Of a stretch of 32,177 bases of DNA, positions 25,520 through 32,177 are shown piece after piece (the first letter of the stretch is position 1; each line of letters opens with the position of its first letter). The stretch is from UBA10427 sp003500135 (GTDB lineage Bacteria; Bacteroidota; Bacteroidia; Cytophagales; Cyclobacteriaceae), in assembly GCA_963966275.1 (NCBI GenBank), contig CAWZYQ010000031.1:1-32177 (forward strand), written 5' to 3'. The notes under the pieces are model-generated. The model was not told the DNA's origin. It did not search any database and worked only from the letters and a program-made list of their open reading frames with translations. The position numbers and the translations under genes are program-made.

Positions 25520-26405
25520 ACTCGTAGTAATTATAGGATGTATATTTGTTGGCCTGACGCGTGCAGGTGCACAAGAGCTTAAGATCGAAGGGCGGTTTTT
25601 ATCGGATAGTATAAAAATTGGTGCAGAGGCGCCTTATGTACTTACGGCTAAATACCCCAGCGATATGGCGCTGCTGTTCCCTGACAGCGCTTTTGATTTT
25701 TCTCCTTTTGAACTGGTGTCAAAAACTTTTGCTCCAACTGTTTCAGACAGCGCCATGAGCTACGACAGTGTGGTTTACTACCTCACTACATTTGAGATCG
25801 ATAGTGTACAAACCCTGGATATGGAGGTTTACAAAATTGATGGATATGACAGCATCACATTAAGTTCTGGGGTAGATAGCATATTTCTAAAATCCTATGT
25901 AAAAGAAATTGGACCGGAAACAGAACTAAAAGCCGACACGGCATATGAAGAGGTTAAGCTTCAGTTCAATACGATTCTTTGGCTGATCATAGCAGGTGTT
26001 TTTGTAGTCACTGCGATAATTGTTGCCCTTGTTTTCGGCCGTCAGATTACCCGGCAAATACAGATTTATTGGTTAAAAAAACGACATCGAAAATTTGCGA
26101 AAGCTTTCTTTGTACGCATGAATCAATTGGCAGAACGCGGTGATACAAAACAAGTGGAACACTTGCTTACCGAATGGAAGCACTATCTGGAGAAATTGCA
26201 AAAAGTGCCTTACAGTACCTTGACTACCAAAGAAATTTTAAAGTTGCATTCGGAAGAAGATATAAAAGAAGTGTTGCGGAATATTGATAGAAGCCTGTAC
26301 GCCAATCATCCATTAAATGTACCTTTTGAACAATTTGATGTATTATTGAAATTTTCAGCAAAGCAGTTCGAGAAAAAAATTGAATCGATTAGAAATGACA
26401 GATAA
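25512..26405 (+). CDS. BatD-like exported membrane protein of the Bat cluster
   Basis: Weakly conserved protein of 297 residues from the TTG at 25512. That start gives a good signal peptide (HRLVVIIGCIFVGLTRAGA, cleavage before QELK) and a GGA ribosome site about 6 bases upstream. In-frame ATGs at 25446 and 25461 would put 17-22 polar residues in front of the signal and overlap DUF58 by 59-74 bases. The periplasmic beta-rich part (about 20-155) is followed by one membrane helix (about 160-182) and a basic cytoplasmic tail with helices. This resembles BatD or DUF4381-type genes lying between DUF58 and vWA genes. Its end overlaps batA by 11 bases. Function unknown. Confidence 0.7.
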   Translation: MHRLVVIIGCIFVGLTRAGAQELKIEGRFLSDSIKIGAEAPYVLTAKYPSDMALLFPDSAFDFSPFELVSKTFAPTVSDSAMSYDSVVYYLTTFEIDSVQTLDMEVYKIDGYDSITLSSGVDSIFLKSYVKEIGPETELKADTAYEEVKLQFNTILWLIIAGVFVVTAIIVALVFGRQITRQIQIYWLKKRHRKFAKAFFVRMNQLAERGDTKQVEHLLTEWKHYLEKLQKVPYSTLTTKEILKLHSEEDIKEVLRNIDRSLYANHPLNVPFEQFDVLLKFSAKQFEKKIESIRNDR

Positions 26406-27447
26406 TTTCGGAAGTCCTGATCATTGGTTTTCATTGAAGTGGTTTATGCCTGCTACTTTTGGCAACTTTTCATGGGAATATCCTATTTTCTTTTATCTGC
26501 TTTTATTGATCCCACTGCTTATTATTTTAAGGGCGCTGTGGTTGTTGGGGAAAAAGCAAAAGCTCGTCATCGCATTGCCCGAAAGTGAGTTGACCAGCCA
26601 CTGGAGCAGTTACTTTCGGTTTATTCCCCCCGTTTTTTTTGCAGCTATGTTTGCTTTAATTGTCATTGCCCTGGCACGACCTCAAAAAACCAATGAAAAG
26701 GTAGAGCAATGGACAGAAGGGATAGACATTATGCTTGCCATTGACATTTCTGAATCAATGCAGCTACAGGATTTTAAGCCCAACCGCCTGGAAGCAGCCA
26801 AGAAAGTAGCCAAAGATTTTATTGAAGGAAGGTTTCAGGATCGCATTGGGTTGGTTATCTTCTCGGGCGAAGCCTTTTCTCTTTCACCTCTTACAACCGA
26901 CTACGAACTGCTCAATACATTTATCAATGATATTGATTTTGATAAAATTGAAAGCAGGGGAACAGCCATTGGTAGTGCACTGGCAGTGGCTACCAACCGT
27001 ATGAACGAGTCGGAGTCTAAATCGAAAGTTGTCATTTTGCTGAGTGATGGTGAAAATACGGCAGGAAATATTGACCCTATCACTTCAGCCAAGCTCGCGA
27101 GTGCCTACAATATCAAAATATACACCATTGCTATTGGCAGGGAAGGAAAAGTTCCGGTAAGTGTGGGGCCTTTTGGTCAAACGCGATATGTCGAAAATAA
27201 TCTCGATGAGACTACTCTCAGGGAGATTGCCCGACTGGGGAATGGCGATTTTTTCAGGGCTTCAAATAACCAGACGCTCGAAGAAATCTTCAAAATAATC
27301 GACAGGTACGAAAAAGCGGAAATTAAGGAAACGCGCTTTAAAGATACGACTGATTACTATTCGGTTTATCTGCGATGGGCTGTGCTGTTTTTCCTGATCT
27401 GGCTTGCACTGAAATCTACTTTCATGGTGAATGTTTTGCAGGATTGA
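26395..27447 (+). CDS. BatA-like vWA domain membrane protein
   Basis: 350-residue membrane protein with a von Willebrand A domain. Two N-terminal helices (near residues 24-45 and 70-92) are followed by the vWA domain (about 100-290) with a complete MIDAS: DISESM, the Thr in SRGTAIGSAL, and Asp in VILLSDGENTAG. A last helix (about 320-340) ends the protein. This is the BatA layout of the aerotolerance (Bat) operons. The ATG at 26395 overlaps the preceding gene by 11 bases; a TTG at 26380 is an alternative. No batB, batC or batE follows, since the next gene is convergent with abutting stops, so the cluster is short. Confidence 0.87.
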   Translation: MTDNFGSPDHWFSLKWFMPATFGNFSWEYPIFFYLLLLIPLLIILRALWLLGKKQKLVIALPESELTSHWSSYFRFIPPVFFAAMFALIVIALARPQKTNEKVEQWTEGIDIMLAIDISESMQLQDFKPNRLEAAKKVAKDFIEGRFQDRIGLVIFSGEAFSLSPLTTDYELLNTFINDIDFDKIESRGTAIGSALAVATNRMNESESKSKVVILLSDGENTAGNIDPITSAKLASAYNIKIYTIAIGREGKVPVSVGPFGQTRYVENNLDETTLREIARLGNGDFFRASNNQTLEEIFKIIDRYEKAEIKETRFKDTTDYYSVYLRWAVLFFLIWLALKSTFMVNVLQD

Positions 27448-27858
27448 TCAACCCGTTGCATCACCATATGGGTACCGGCAATCGCGGTATATCTTGTTAA
27501 CCTTGAGCTTCCAAAAAGGCCCCCGTGTAAAAAGCAACCAAAGCTTTACTCCCAGGTTGTGCATATTGCGGTTCCACTCGTTTTTATACATGGCCTGGCC
27601 TTTTGGCAGAGCAATATACATCAACCCCATATCTCTTGTTGCGTCTTCGTAGCATTTGTTTCCGGGAAGGAATCCTTTAGTGTCTTTTTTGACGATATAG
27701 CGAATTTTTTTGTTTTTAGATCCTTGTTTACTGGGGTCGGGCCGGGCTTTTACTCTTGTATTTTGGGTTTCAGGTTCTTCCTCTCCGGTACTTTGGCCAA
27801 AGGACAACAAACCTCCGATACTCATCATAAAAAATAGGGCCAACCAAAAAATCCGCAT
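27448..27858 (-). CDS. Small exported protein, conserved type, function unknown
   Basis: 136 residues from the ATG at 27858, which starts the signal peptide MRIFWLALFFMMSIGGLLSFGQ; a start 6 codons earlier is possible. A Pro/Glu/Thr/Arg-rich low-complexity linker (about 25-55) leads to a compact end with CYEDATRDMGLMYIALPKGQ, NEWNRNMHNLGVKLWLLFTRGPFW and a second Cys near the C-terminus. The two Cys could form a disulfide. I have the impression of having seen this C-terminal pattern in Bacteroidota, but no function is known to me. Its stop directly abuts the batA stop (TGATCA). The membrane protein gene lies 80 bases upstream. Confidence 0.65.
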   Translation of the reverse strand: MRIFWLALFFMMSIGGLLSFGQSTGEEEPETQNTRVKARPDPSKQGSKNKKIRYIVKKDTKGFLPGNKCYEDATRDMGLMYIALPKGQAMYKNEWNRNMHNLGVKLWLLFTRGPFWKLKVNKIYRDCRYPYGDATG

Positions 27859-27938
27859 GTCTACTGAGTTAAACAACTAAATATAGCGACTGATCATTAG
27901 AAAAACATGTTGTTAGGCCGATTTCAACGAAATGTGAA

Positions 27939-28574
27939 TTACATGAAATGAGAGAAGGCGCTTTTGGAAATAAATAAAACTGAGAGCATGAACAGGCCCG
28001 CTATCAATAATATTAATGATGGCTGATACTGCAAATAGGCAAATTGGCGCCTTGCAGGAATAAGCAATGCGAATGAAACCAATGTAAAAATCAATGCTCC
28101 CCAAAATTCAGTTGAAAATAGCGAGAAGTCGCCTATATGCATCACAAACATGGTTTGGATGAAATAGATCAGTCCGATCAGGAAAAAAGTAAAGTATCCA
28201 ATTCGTTTAACCTTATTTTTTGTGCTGATCAAATAATATACATAATAAACCACAGTTTGAAAAGTTAACGATGTCCATGAAAAAGCAAGGATGAGATCGT
28301 AAGAAATATTGATAAAGCTGGTAAACCCCGCCAGGGAAAGAAAAATGAAAAATGAGATAAATGCACTGCTGTACATCATGAAGTGCCTGAGGAGGATGTT
28401 TTTTTCCTGTTTGAAAAAAATACGGTGGTGACGAAATAATAAGAAGGAGACCATCGGGGCTGAAAGCACAGATAGCTCAGTGGCGCCGGGCCAATTGTTG
28501 AGTTTGAAGGTCACAGCAACAAGATATATGAAAGTGGCGCCCAGCAGTATTTGGTTTGTGTTTTTCAACTTCAT
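27939..28574 (-). CDS. Polytopic membrane protein of unknown function
   Basis: 211 residues from the ATG at 28574 with about six hydrophobic helices and a short Lys-rich N-terminus. The first helix ends in a FKLNNWPGA turn that recalls the WPGA turn of small Bacteroidota membrane proteins including GldL, but the remainder is not GldL. The longer start at 28598 adds eight residues (FEYLYFF) with no clear gain. No enzymatic motif is visible. It lies 54 bases downstream of ruvX on the same strand, so it may belong to the RIC-ruvX transcript. Confidence 0.7.
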   Translation of the reverse strand: MKLKNTNQILLGATFIYLVAVTFKLNNWPGATELSVLSAPMVSFLLFRHHRIFFKQEKNILLRHFMMYSSAFISFFIFLSLAGFTSFINISYDLILAFSWTSLTFQTVVYYVYYLISTKNKVKRIGYFTFFLIGLIYFIQTMFVMHIGDFSLFSTEFWGALIFTLVSFALLIPARRQFAYLQYQPSLILLIAGLFMLSVLFISKSAFSHFM

Positions 28575-28628
28575 GAAAAAATATAAATATTCGAACAATA
28601 AACTTAAATATATTAATCAAAATATGTA

Positions 28629-29036
28629 TTATTTGTCCATAAATGATTGCAATATTATGCTGGCGCTTATTTTGTCGATATTTCCTTTTTCCTGACGGTC
28701 TTTCTTTTTGCTACCGCCCTCAATCATGGCATCAAGGGCCATTTTAGAGGTAAACCTTTCATCCTCTTCATTCACAGGTGTATTGGGGAATTTTTTTTTC
28801 AGGTTTTTTATAACTGTACGAACCGATTTCGTAGAATCAGTATCCCGGCCTTTTAGATCAATAGGCATTCCAATCACTATACCATCCACTTCTTCAGCTT
28901 TCATATATTGTTCTAAATATTGGTATAGGGTGTTGGAAGGGATAGTTTCTAGTGGTGATGCAAAGAGTTTTAATGGATCGCTTACAGCTATACCTGTTCG
29001 TTTCAAACCATAATCGATTCCGATCAGCCGGCCCAT
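28629..29036 (-). CDS. ruvX: RuvX/YqgF, putative pre-16S rRNA nuclease or Holliday junction resolvase
   Basis: RNase H-like fold nuclease of 135 residues, full length. The acidic catalytic residues are visible in IGIDYGLKRTGIAVSD (first Asp), NEEDERFTSKMA (Glu) and NIDKISASIILQSF (last Asp). YqgF-type proteins process the 5' end of 16S rRNA and have been proposed as alternative junction resolvases. The ATG shares a base with the TAA stop of the hemerythrin gene (TAATG, 29036), so the two are translationally coupled. Confidence 0.92.
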   Translation of the reverse strand: MGRLIGIDYGLKRTGIAVSDPLKLFASPLETIPSNTLYQYLEQYMKAEEVDGIVIGMPIDLKGRDTDSTKSVRTVIKNLKKKFPNTPVNEEDERFTSKMALDAMIEGGSKKKDRQEKGNIDKISASIILQSFMDK

Positions 29037-29776
29037 TAATTTTGTCTGATGGTCTTTTTAATAAAAGCTAATTGTTTCTTTTCGAGCTCTATGGCCCTGG
29101 GCAGGAGGATGTTATCTTCAATATTGGCATGTACTTCCAGCTCTTCATAAAATGACTTGAGCGCTTTTAAGGTGTATTGCAGTTGCTGGCTGTAGGCTTC
29201 ACATGAATTGAAATTCAGGGTGATTTGTCGAATGCCCTCCATTTCATTTGGGTGCTTGTGGTGGTTATTTACGAATGAACTCAAAGAAAATTTTTCAAAT
29301 GAATAATACATTTCGGAAATATTCACCATGTTTTTGACCGAACGGTTTAGTAACAAAATATGCCTGAATACCGTATCTTCCTCTTCATATATATGTTGAA
29401 TAAAATCCTCTTCAAAAAGAGGGTATACCATTTTGAGGTCACTTACATAATCGACGGATAGGTCGTCGCGTAAATTGTGGATGAGATATCGTACAAAGGG
29501 AAGCCTTTTTTTAACAAACTCAAAATGCTTGTGTTTAAGATACCGCACCACTACGCTGATAGGTAAAATTTCAGCATCAATGCTGTGTTTATCATTTTGG
29601 ACGGCGCTTTCCAGCGTATTGATCACCACTTCAGGATTCAGGCCGTGCTTTTTGCAGGCCTCTTCCAATGTATAATTTGAATAGTCAAGTAATTTGATAC
29701 CAAGTGAGAACAAATGCTGGCCCAGCAATATATTCTCACGAACCAATTCAGCTATATTTCTACGTGGAGTTAACAT
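29036..29776 (-). CDS. RIC-like hemerythrin protein lacking the N-terminal cysteine motif
   Basis: 246 residues from the ATG at 29776. The N-terminal 55 residues resemble the DUF542 domain of RIC proteins (ScdA/YtfE), ending in TLEEACKKHGLNPEVV, but the CCGG-type cysteine pair is replaced by KLLDYSN. The rest is a hemerythrin-like four-helix bundle. Candidate di-iron ligands are H84, H128 with E132 (HIYEEED), H172/H175 (HHKHPNE), and H216 with E220 (HANIEDNILLP), matching the YtfE spacing. RIC proteins repair iron-sulfur clusters after nitrosative or oxidative stress; the missing cysteines make this a divergent member. A start at 29797 would overlap the -7 box at 29795-29802, so 29776 is preferred. 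Its stop overlaps the ruvX ATG by one base. Confidence 0.75.
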   Translation of the reverse strand: MLTPRRNIAELVRENILLGQHLFSLGIKLLDYSNYTLEEACKKHGLNPEVVINTLESAVQNDKHSIDAEILPISVVVRYLKHKHFEFVKKRLPFVRYLIHNLRDDLSVDYVSDLKMVYPLFEEDFIQHIYEEEDTVFRHILLLNRSVKNMVNISEMYYSFEKFSLSSFVNNHHKHPNEMEGIRQITLNFNSCEAYSQQLQYTLKALKSFYEELEVHANIEDNILLPRAIELEKKQLAFIKKTIRQN

Positions 29777-29794
29777 GTCACAAAACCCAATGTA

Positions 29795-29802
29795 CAAATA
29801 TA
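29795..29802 (-). promoter_or_regulatory. Candidate -7 box of the RIC-like gene
   Basis: On the minus strand this reads TATATTTG, a full TAnnTTTG match, 19 bases before the ATG at 29776. No TTG -33 element is found at 17-23 bases. Its position decides against the longer start at 29797. Confidence 0.4.
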
Positions 29803-29818
29803 AGTTTAATAATGGGAA

Positions 29819-29826
29819 TATGTTTG
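29819..29826 (+). promoter_or_regulatory. Candidate -7 box facing the S41 protease gene
   Basis: TATGTTTG is a full match to TAnnTTTG. It points toward the protease gene about 110 bases downstream and abuts the repeat pair at 29828-29877. No -33 TTG is found at 17-23 bases. Confidence 0.3.
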
Positions 29827-29827
29827 A

Positions 29828-29877
29828 ACCATTAGTAAAATTCTGCGTCGTTTAAAGGAGCAAATTTTACCATTGGT
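29828..29877. repeat. Dyad/direct repeat between the RIC-like and protease genes
   Basis: ACCATTAGTAAAATT (29828-29842) and AATTTTACCATTGGT (29863-29877) form an inverted repeat with 8 perfect inner bases (GTAAAATT and AATTTTAC) and matching ends ACCA/TGGT, around a 20-base spacer. The first motif also recurs directly as ACCATTGGTATAATG from 29869, with 12 of 15 bases matching and a 41-base offset, about four helical turns. It lies immediately downstream of a -7 box and could be an operator. Confidence 0.4.
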
Positions 29878-29935
29878 ATAATGGAAATATATTTTAAATA
29901 GTAAATTGCGTTATTTAACACAAAAAGGCATCATT

Positions 29936-31564
29936 GTGAGTAAGATCAAGAACACGAGATTTCAAATCAGAATACCACTTATTTTATCAATAGGTCTGGC
30001 TGCCGGCATCTTCATAGGAGCTACAGTGGCACAAAAAGACACCAACCAGGAAGATCTTTTTACCAGCTTATACAAATTTAGGGAGGTAATGACCTACATC
30101 GACAAAGCGTATGTCGACCCGGTGGATAGCGAAGAGCTGGTCGAAACGGCCATTACCAAAATGTTGGAAAAACTTGATCCGCATACGGTTTATATCCCCA
30201 AAAAAGAGGCTGAGCTTTCCAATCAGGAACTCCAGGGGGAATTTGACGGGATAGGCATTGAGTTTAATATATTCAGAGATACCATATATGTAGTAGCGCC
30301 ACTTTCCGGTGGGCCAAGTGAAAAGGTCGGATTGCTTTCGGGCGATAAGATCATAACCGTAGACGGTGAAAATGTAGCGGGCATTGGCATTACCAACCGA
30401 GGCGTAATTGATCGCCTGAGAGGTAAAAAGGGCACAAAAGTAAAAGTCGGTATCAAGCGGGGAAATCAAAAAGAACTGTTGCAGTTTACTATCGTTCGTG
30501 ATAAAATACCACAATATTCGGTGGACACCGGATACATGATCGACGATCAGACCGGTTACATCAAGGTATCCAGGTTTTCAGCCACCACATATGATGAGTT
30601 CCAGGAAAAGCTGGCGATGCTGAAAGGCAAAGGCATGAAAAAGCTTGTGCTCGACCTGCAAAGCAATCCGGGTGGTTACATGGATCGTGCAGTGAACATA
30701 GCAGATGAATTGTTGGGCGGCAATGTGATGATCGTATCTCAGGACGGAAAAGAGACGCGATACAATGCCGAATATAGCGCCTACCGCGATGGTATGTTTG
30801 AAGAAGGCCCCGTAATCGTACTGATCAACGAAGGTAGTGCCTCAGGTTCGGAAATTGTGGCGGGCGCCTTACAGGATAATGACAGGGCCCTGATCGTGGG
30901 TCGAAGGTCATTCGGAAAAGGATTAGTGCAATCGCCAATAAAACTAAATGACGGATCTGAGTTGCGCTTAACAATCTCAAGATACTATACCCCAAGCGGT
31001 CGTTGTATACAAAAACCTTATGACAACGGGGTGGAAGACTACTATAAAGACCTGGCCAACAGAAATATGCATGGCGAGTTTTTCAATAAAGACAGCATCG
31101 AGATAAATGATTCCTTGGAATACACCACCACACACGGGCGAACTGTTTATGGCGGTGGCGGAATAATGCCGGATATATTCGTGCCTTTGGATACAAGCTA
31201 CTCTTCGATGTATTTTATCAAGCTGCGCGACAGCAATGCCATTAGGGAATACGTGCTGAATTACTATGAAAAACATCAGGACAGGTTGGAAGCCATGGAC
31301 TTTTCCGACTTCAAAGAAGATTTTGCGATCACGCAAAAAATGATGGATAAGATCATTGAAATTGGTGAAAGGGAAGGCGTTGAATTTGATGAGGAAGGTT
31401 ATCAGAGATCAGAAGGATTGATCAAAACACTGGTAAAGGCGCAGATTGCCAGAAGCGTTTGGGAAAATGACGGATTCTATCCGATCATCAATGAATACAA
31501 TGAAATACTTCAGAAAGCATTGACATTGTTTGATCGCGCAGAAACGTTAGCAGAAAATTACTAA
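29936..31564 (+). CDS. S41 family C-terminal processing protease
   Basis: Periplasmic serine protease of the CtpA/Tsp family, 542 residues from the GTG at 29936. A basic N-terminus and one membrane helix (about 10-32) anchor or export it. Then come the N-terminal helical domain with DPHTVYIP, a PDZ domain around residues 85-165 (GIGIEFNI, GGPSEKVGLLSGDKI), and the S41 domain with LDLQSNPGGYMD and the catalytic pair S303 (GSASGSE) and K328 (RRSFGKGLV), 25 residues apart as in known Ctp proteases. A Bacteroidota-type C-terminal extension of about 160 residues follows. A TTG at 29906 would add 10 residues; the GTG has an AAGG ribosome site. It is monocistronic and followed by a strong terminator. 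Confidence 0.92.
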   Translation: MSKIKNTRFQIRIPLILSIGLAAGIFIGATVAQKDTNQEDLFTSLYKFREVMTYIDKAYVDPVDSEELVETAITKMLEKLDPHTVYIPKKEAELSNQELQGEFDGIGIEFNIFRDTIYVVAPLSGGPSEKVGLLSGDKIITVDGENVAGIGITNRGVIDRLRGKKGTKVKVGIKRGNQKELLQFTIVRDKIPQYSVDTGYMIDDQTGYIKVSRFSATTYDEFQEKLAMLKGKGMKKLVLDLQSNPGGYMDRAVNIADELLGGNVMIVSQDGKETRYNAEYSAYRDGMFEEGPVIVLINEGSASGSEIVAGALQDNDRALIVGRRSFGKGLVQSPIKLNDGSELRLTISRYYTPSGRCIQKPYDNGVEDYYKDLANRNMHGEFFNKDSIEINDSLEYTTTHGRTVYGGGGIMPDIFVPLDTSYSSMYFIKLRDSNAIREYVLNYYEKHQDRLEAMDFSDFKEDFAITQKMMDKIIEIGEREGVEFDEEGYQRSEGLIKTLVKAQIARSVWENDGFYPIINEYNEILQKALTLFDRAETLAENY

Positions 31565-31583
31565 CAAAAAGACATTATTTTTT

Positions 31584-31616
31584 AAAAAAACCCGGTTTAA
31601 CTGTCCGGGTTTTTTT
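31584..31616 (+). terminator. Strong rho-independent terminator after the protease gene
   Basis: A perfect 12-base-pair hairpin, AAAAAAACCCGG and CCGGGTTTTTTT, around the 9-base loop TTTAACTGT. It starts 20 bases after the stop. Because the outer part is A/T, it could also work for the minus strand. Confidence 0.85.
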
Positions 31617-31630
31617 GTTTCCAGATGATT

Positions 31631-31732
31631 TTAGCGGCCTTTGATTTTTCCCCCAGGACTAAAGTATCCGACCATGGTATCACTTCCGCCAAAAGAATAA
31701 GGTGTTCGGACTTTTTTCAATGAAAACTCCGA
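31631..31732 (-). pseudogene. Possible gene remnant (33 codons, no start)
   Basis: Between two stops on the minus strand lies an open stretch of 33 codons and a stop whose translation looks protein-like (FSLKKVRTPYSFGGSD, then TMVGYFSPGGKIKGR). There is no ATG start at its head and the frame is closed by TAA at 31735-31733. It could be the end of a toxin- or Rhs-type C-terminal cassette left by recombination. A chance open frame of this length is also plausible, so this is only a hint. Confidence 0.25.
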
Positions 31733-31788
31733 TTATGGGTAAGGTTGCCTGGATCGCCTAGCTTCTAGATACCTTTTCGGATTATTTT

Positions 31789-32115
31789 TTACATTGGTTT
31801 ATCGAATCTGTTTTTTATTTCAACCATTATTTCGTCAAAAGATTTTGTATCTTCTAAATTGAAATTCAATTGTAAATCTTCTTTTAATTTTATTTCTTTT
31901 ATATCAGAGTAAAATCTATCAGAGTAAAATCCTTCTTCAATATTATATAGTAATATGGTGATATGTTTATCTTTCGGCAGATCATTGATTCTATAACTCG
32001 AGCCACTGAAATAATATTTGAGATAACTATTGACCTCATTAAAAAAAATGCAACAAACATTTTGCCCTTCAAGATTAGAATTTATCAGCAAGTTTACTCC
32101 TTCTTCAAAATCCAT
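31789..32115 (-). CDS. Small AT-rich gene, unknown (possible immunity protein)
   Basis: 108 residues from the ATG at 32115; a TTG one codon earlier is possible. The protein is acidic and mixed alpha/beta with no signal peptide and no family that I recognise. The start codon shares its A with the TGA stop of the partial gene upstream (TGATG), so the two are coupled. An exact 15-base tandem duplication at 31902-31931 yields a doubled FYSD-R/I segment. By hand count only 46 of 180 bases at 31861-32040 are G or C, against 28 of 60 at 30721-30780 in the protease. The small cytoplasmic acidic product, coupling and composition resemble immunity genes of polymorphic toxin loci, but this is inference. 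Confidence 0.55.
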   Translation of the reverse strand: MDFEEGVNLLINSNLEGQNVCCIFFNEVNSYLKYYFSGSSYRINDLPKDKHITILLYNIEEGFYSDRFYSDIKEIKLKEDLQLNFNLEDTKSFDEIMVEIKNRFDKPM

Positions 32116-32177
32116 CAAATAATCTCCTGTTTTCCTCGGTCAAAATCGAAAAGTGCGTTTCCGTGGGCTGAGGGCTG
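32115..32177 (-). CDS. 3' end of a gene cut by the window edge (possible toxin C-terminus)
   Basis: The last 20 codons of a minus-strand frame run from the window edge to a TGA at 32117-32115, with residues such as SAHGNALFDFDRGK before the end. The frame is open to the edge and the stop overlaps the next start by one base, which supports real coding. Twenty open codons can arise by chance, and nothing in them identifies a family. Confidence 0.4.
   Translation of the reverse strand, partial: QPSAHGNALFDFDRGKQEII

Noticed and set aside
29876..29882. TATAAT-like sequence before the protease gene as an E. coli-type -10 box
   Set aside because: The Bacteroidota primary sigma factor uses TAnnTTTG; the match comes from local AT richness and no -35 fits.
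1..32177. tRNA, rRNA, CRISPR array or insertion sequence
   Set aside because: I looked for T-loop motifs, regularly spaced repeats, transposase motifs and terminal inverted repeats and found none that hold up by eye.

Overview
The window looks like chromosomal DNA from a member of the Bacteroidota, most likely a Cytophagales-type gliding or marine bacterium. The evidence is an LpxC-FabZ fusion gene, a PorX-type response regulator of the type IX secretion system, a Bat-type DUF58/VWA cluster, a DUF4296 lipoprotein, weak Shine-Dalgarno use, and several TAnnTTTG -7 promoter boxes. I cannot name the genus. Genes are densely packed on both strands and are mostly housekeeping. I saw no tRNA, rRNA, CRISPR array, insertion sequence or prophage.

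Layout. 1-4.8 kb: a DivIC/FtsB-like division protein and a small outer-membrane barrel protein (+), a malate/lactate-type dehydrogenase and a Ppx/GppA phosphatase (-), and an acyl-CoA carboxylase beta subunit (+) closed by a terminator. 4.8-6.6 kb: the only clearly decayed stretch, a membrane histidine kinase whose single reading frame is interrupted by up to four in-frame stops with no frameshift. 6.6-9.2 kb (-): a PolX-like HhH/PHP protein whose polymerase carboxylates are replaced, followed by an overlapping GT9 glycosyltransferase. 9.3-12.8 kb (+): EVE-domain protein, secreted protein of unknown function, pyrR and pyrB. 12.8-16.0 kb (-): porX, tsaE and alanine dehydrogenase, packed as an operon. 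16.1-21.7 kb (+): HD phosphohydrolase, lpxD, lpxC/fabZ, lpxA, an orphan ABC ATPase and a lipoprotein. 21.7-24.5 kb (-): DUF4296 lipoprotein and mutS2. 24.6-27.4 kb (+): DUF58, BatD-like and BatA. 27.4-29.8 kb (-): RIC-like hemerythrin, ruvX, a membrane protein and a small exported protein. 29.9-31.6 kb (+): S41 C-terminal processing protease with a strong terminator. 31.6-32.2 kb (-): an AT-rich edge with a small gene coupled to the end of a gene that runs off the window.

How the genes fit together. The largest theme is the cell envelope: lipid A synthesis (lpxD, lpxC/fabZ, lpxA) with fatty-acid dehydration by FabZ, a GT9 sugar transferase, division (DivIC), T9SS regulation (PorX), a periplasmic protease and the Bat proteins. 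Pyrimidine synthesis (pyrR, pyrB), central metabolism (carboxylase, alanine dehydrogenase), tRNA modification (tsaE) and DNA maintenance (mutS2, ruvX, PolX-like) fill the rest. The points most worth checking are the multiply interrupted kinase, the PolX-like protein without polymerase catalytic residues, the RIC-like protein without its cysteine motif, and the possible toxin/immunity-type locus at the right edge.
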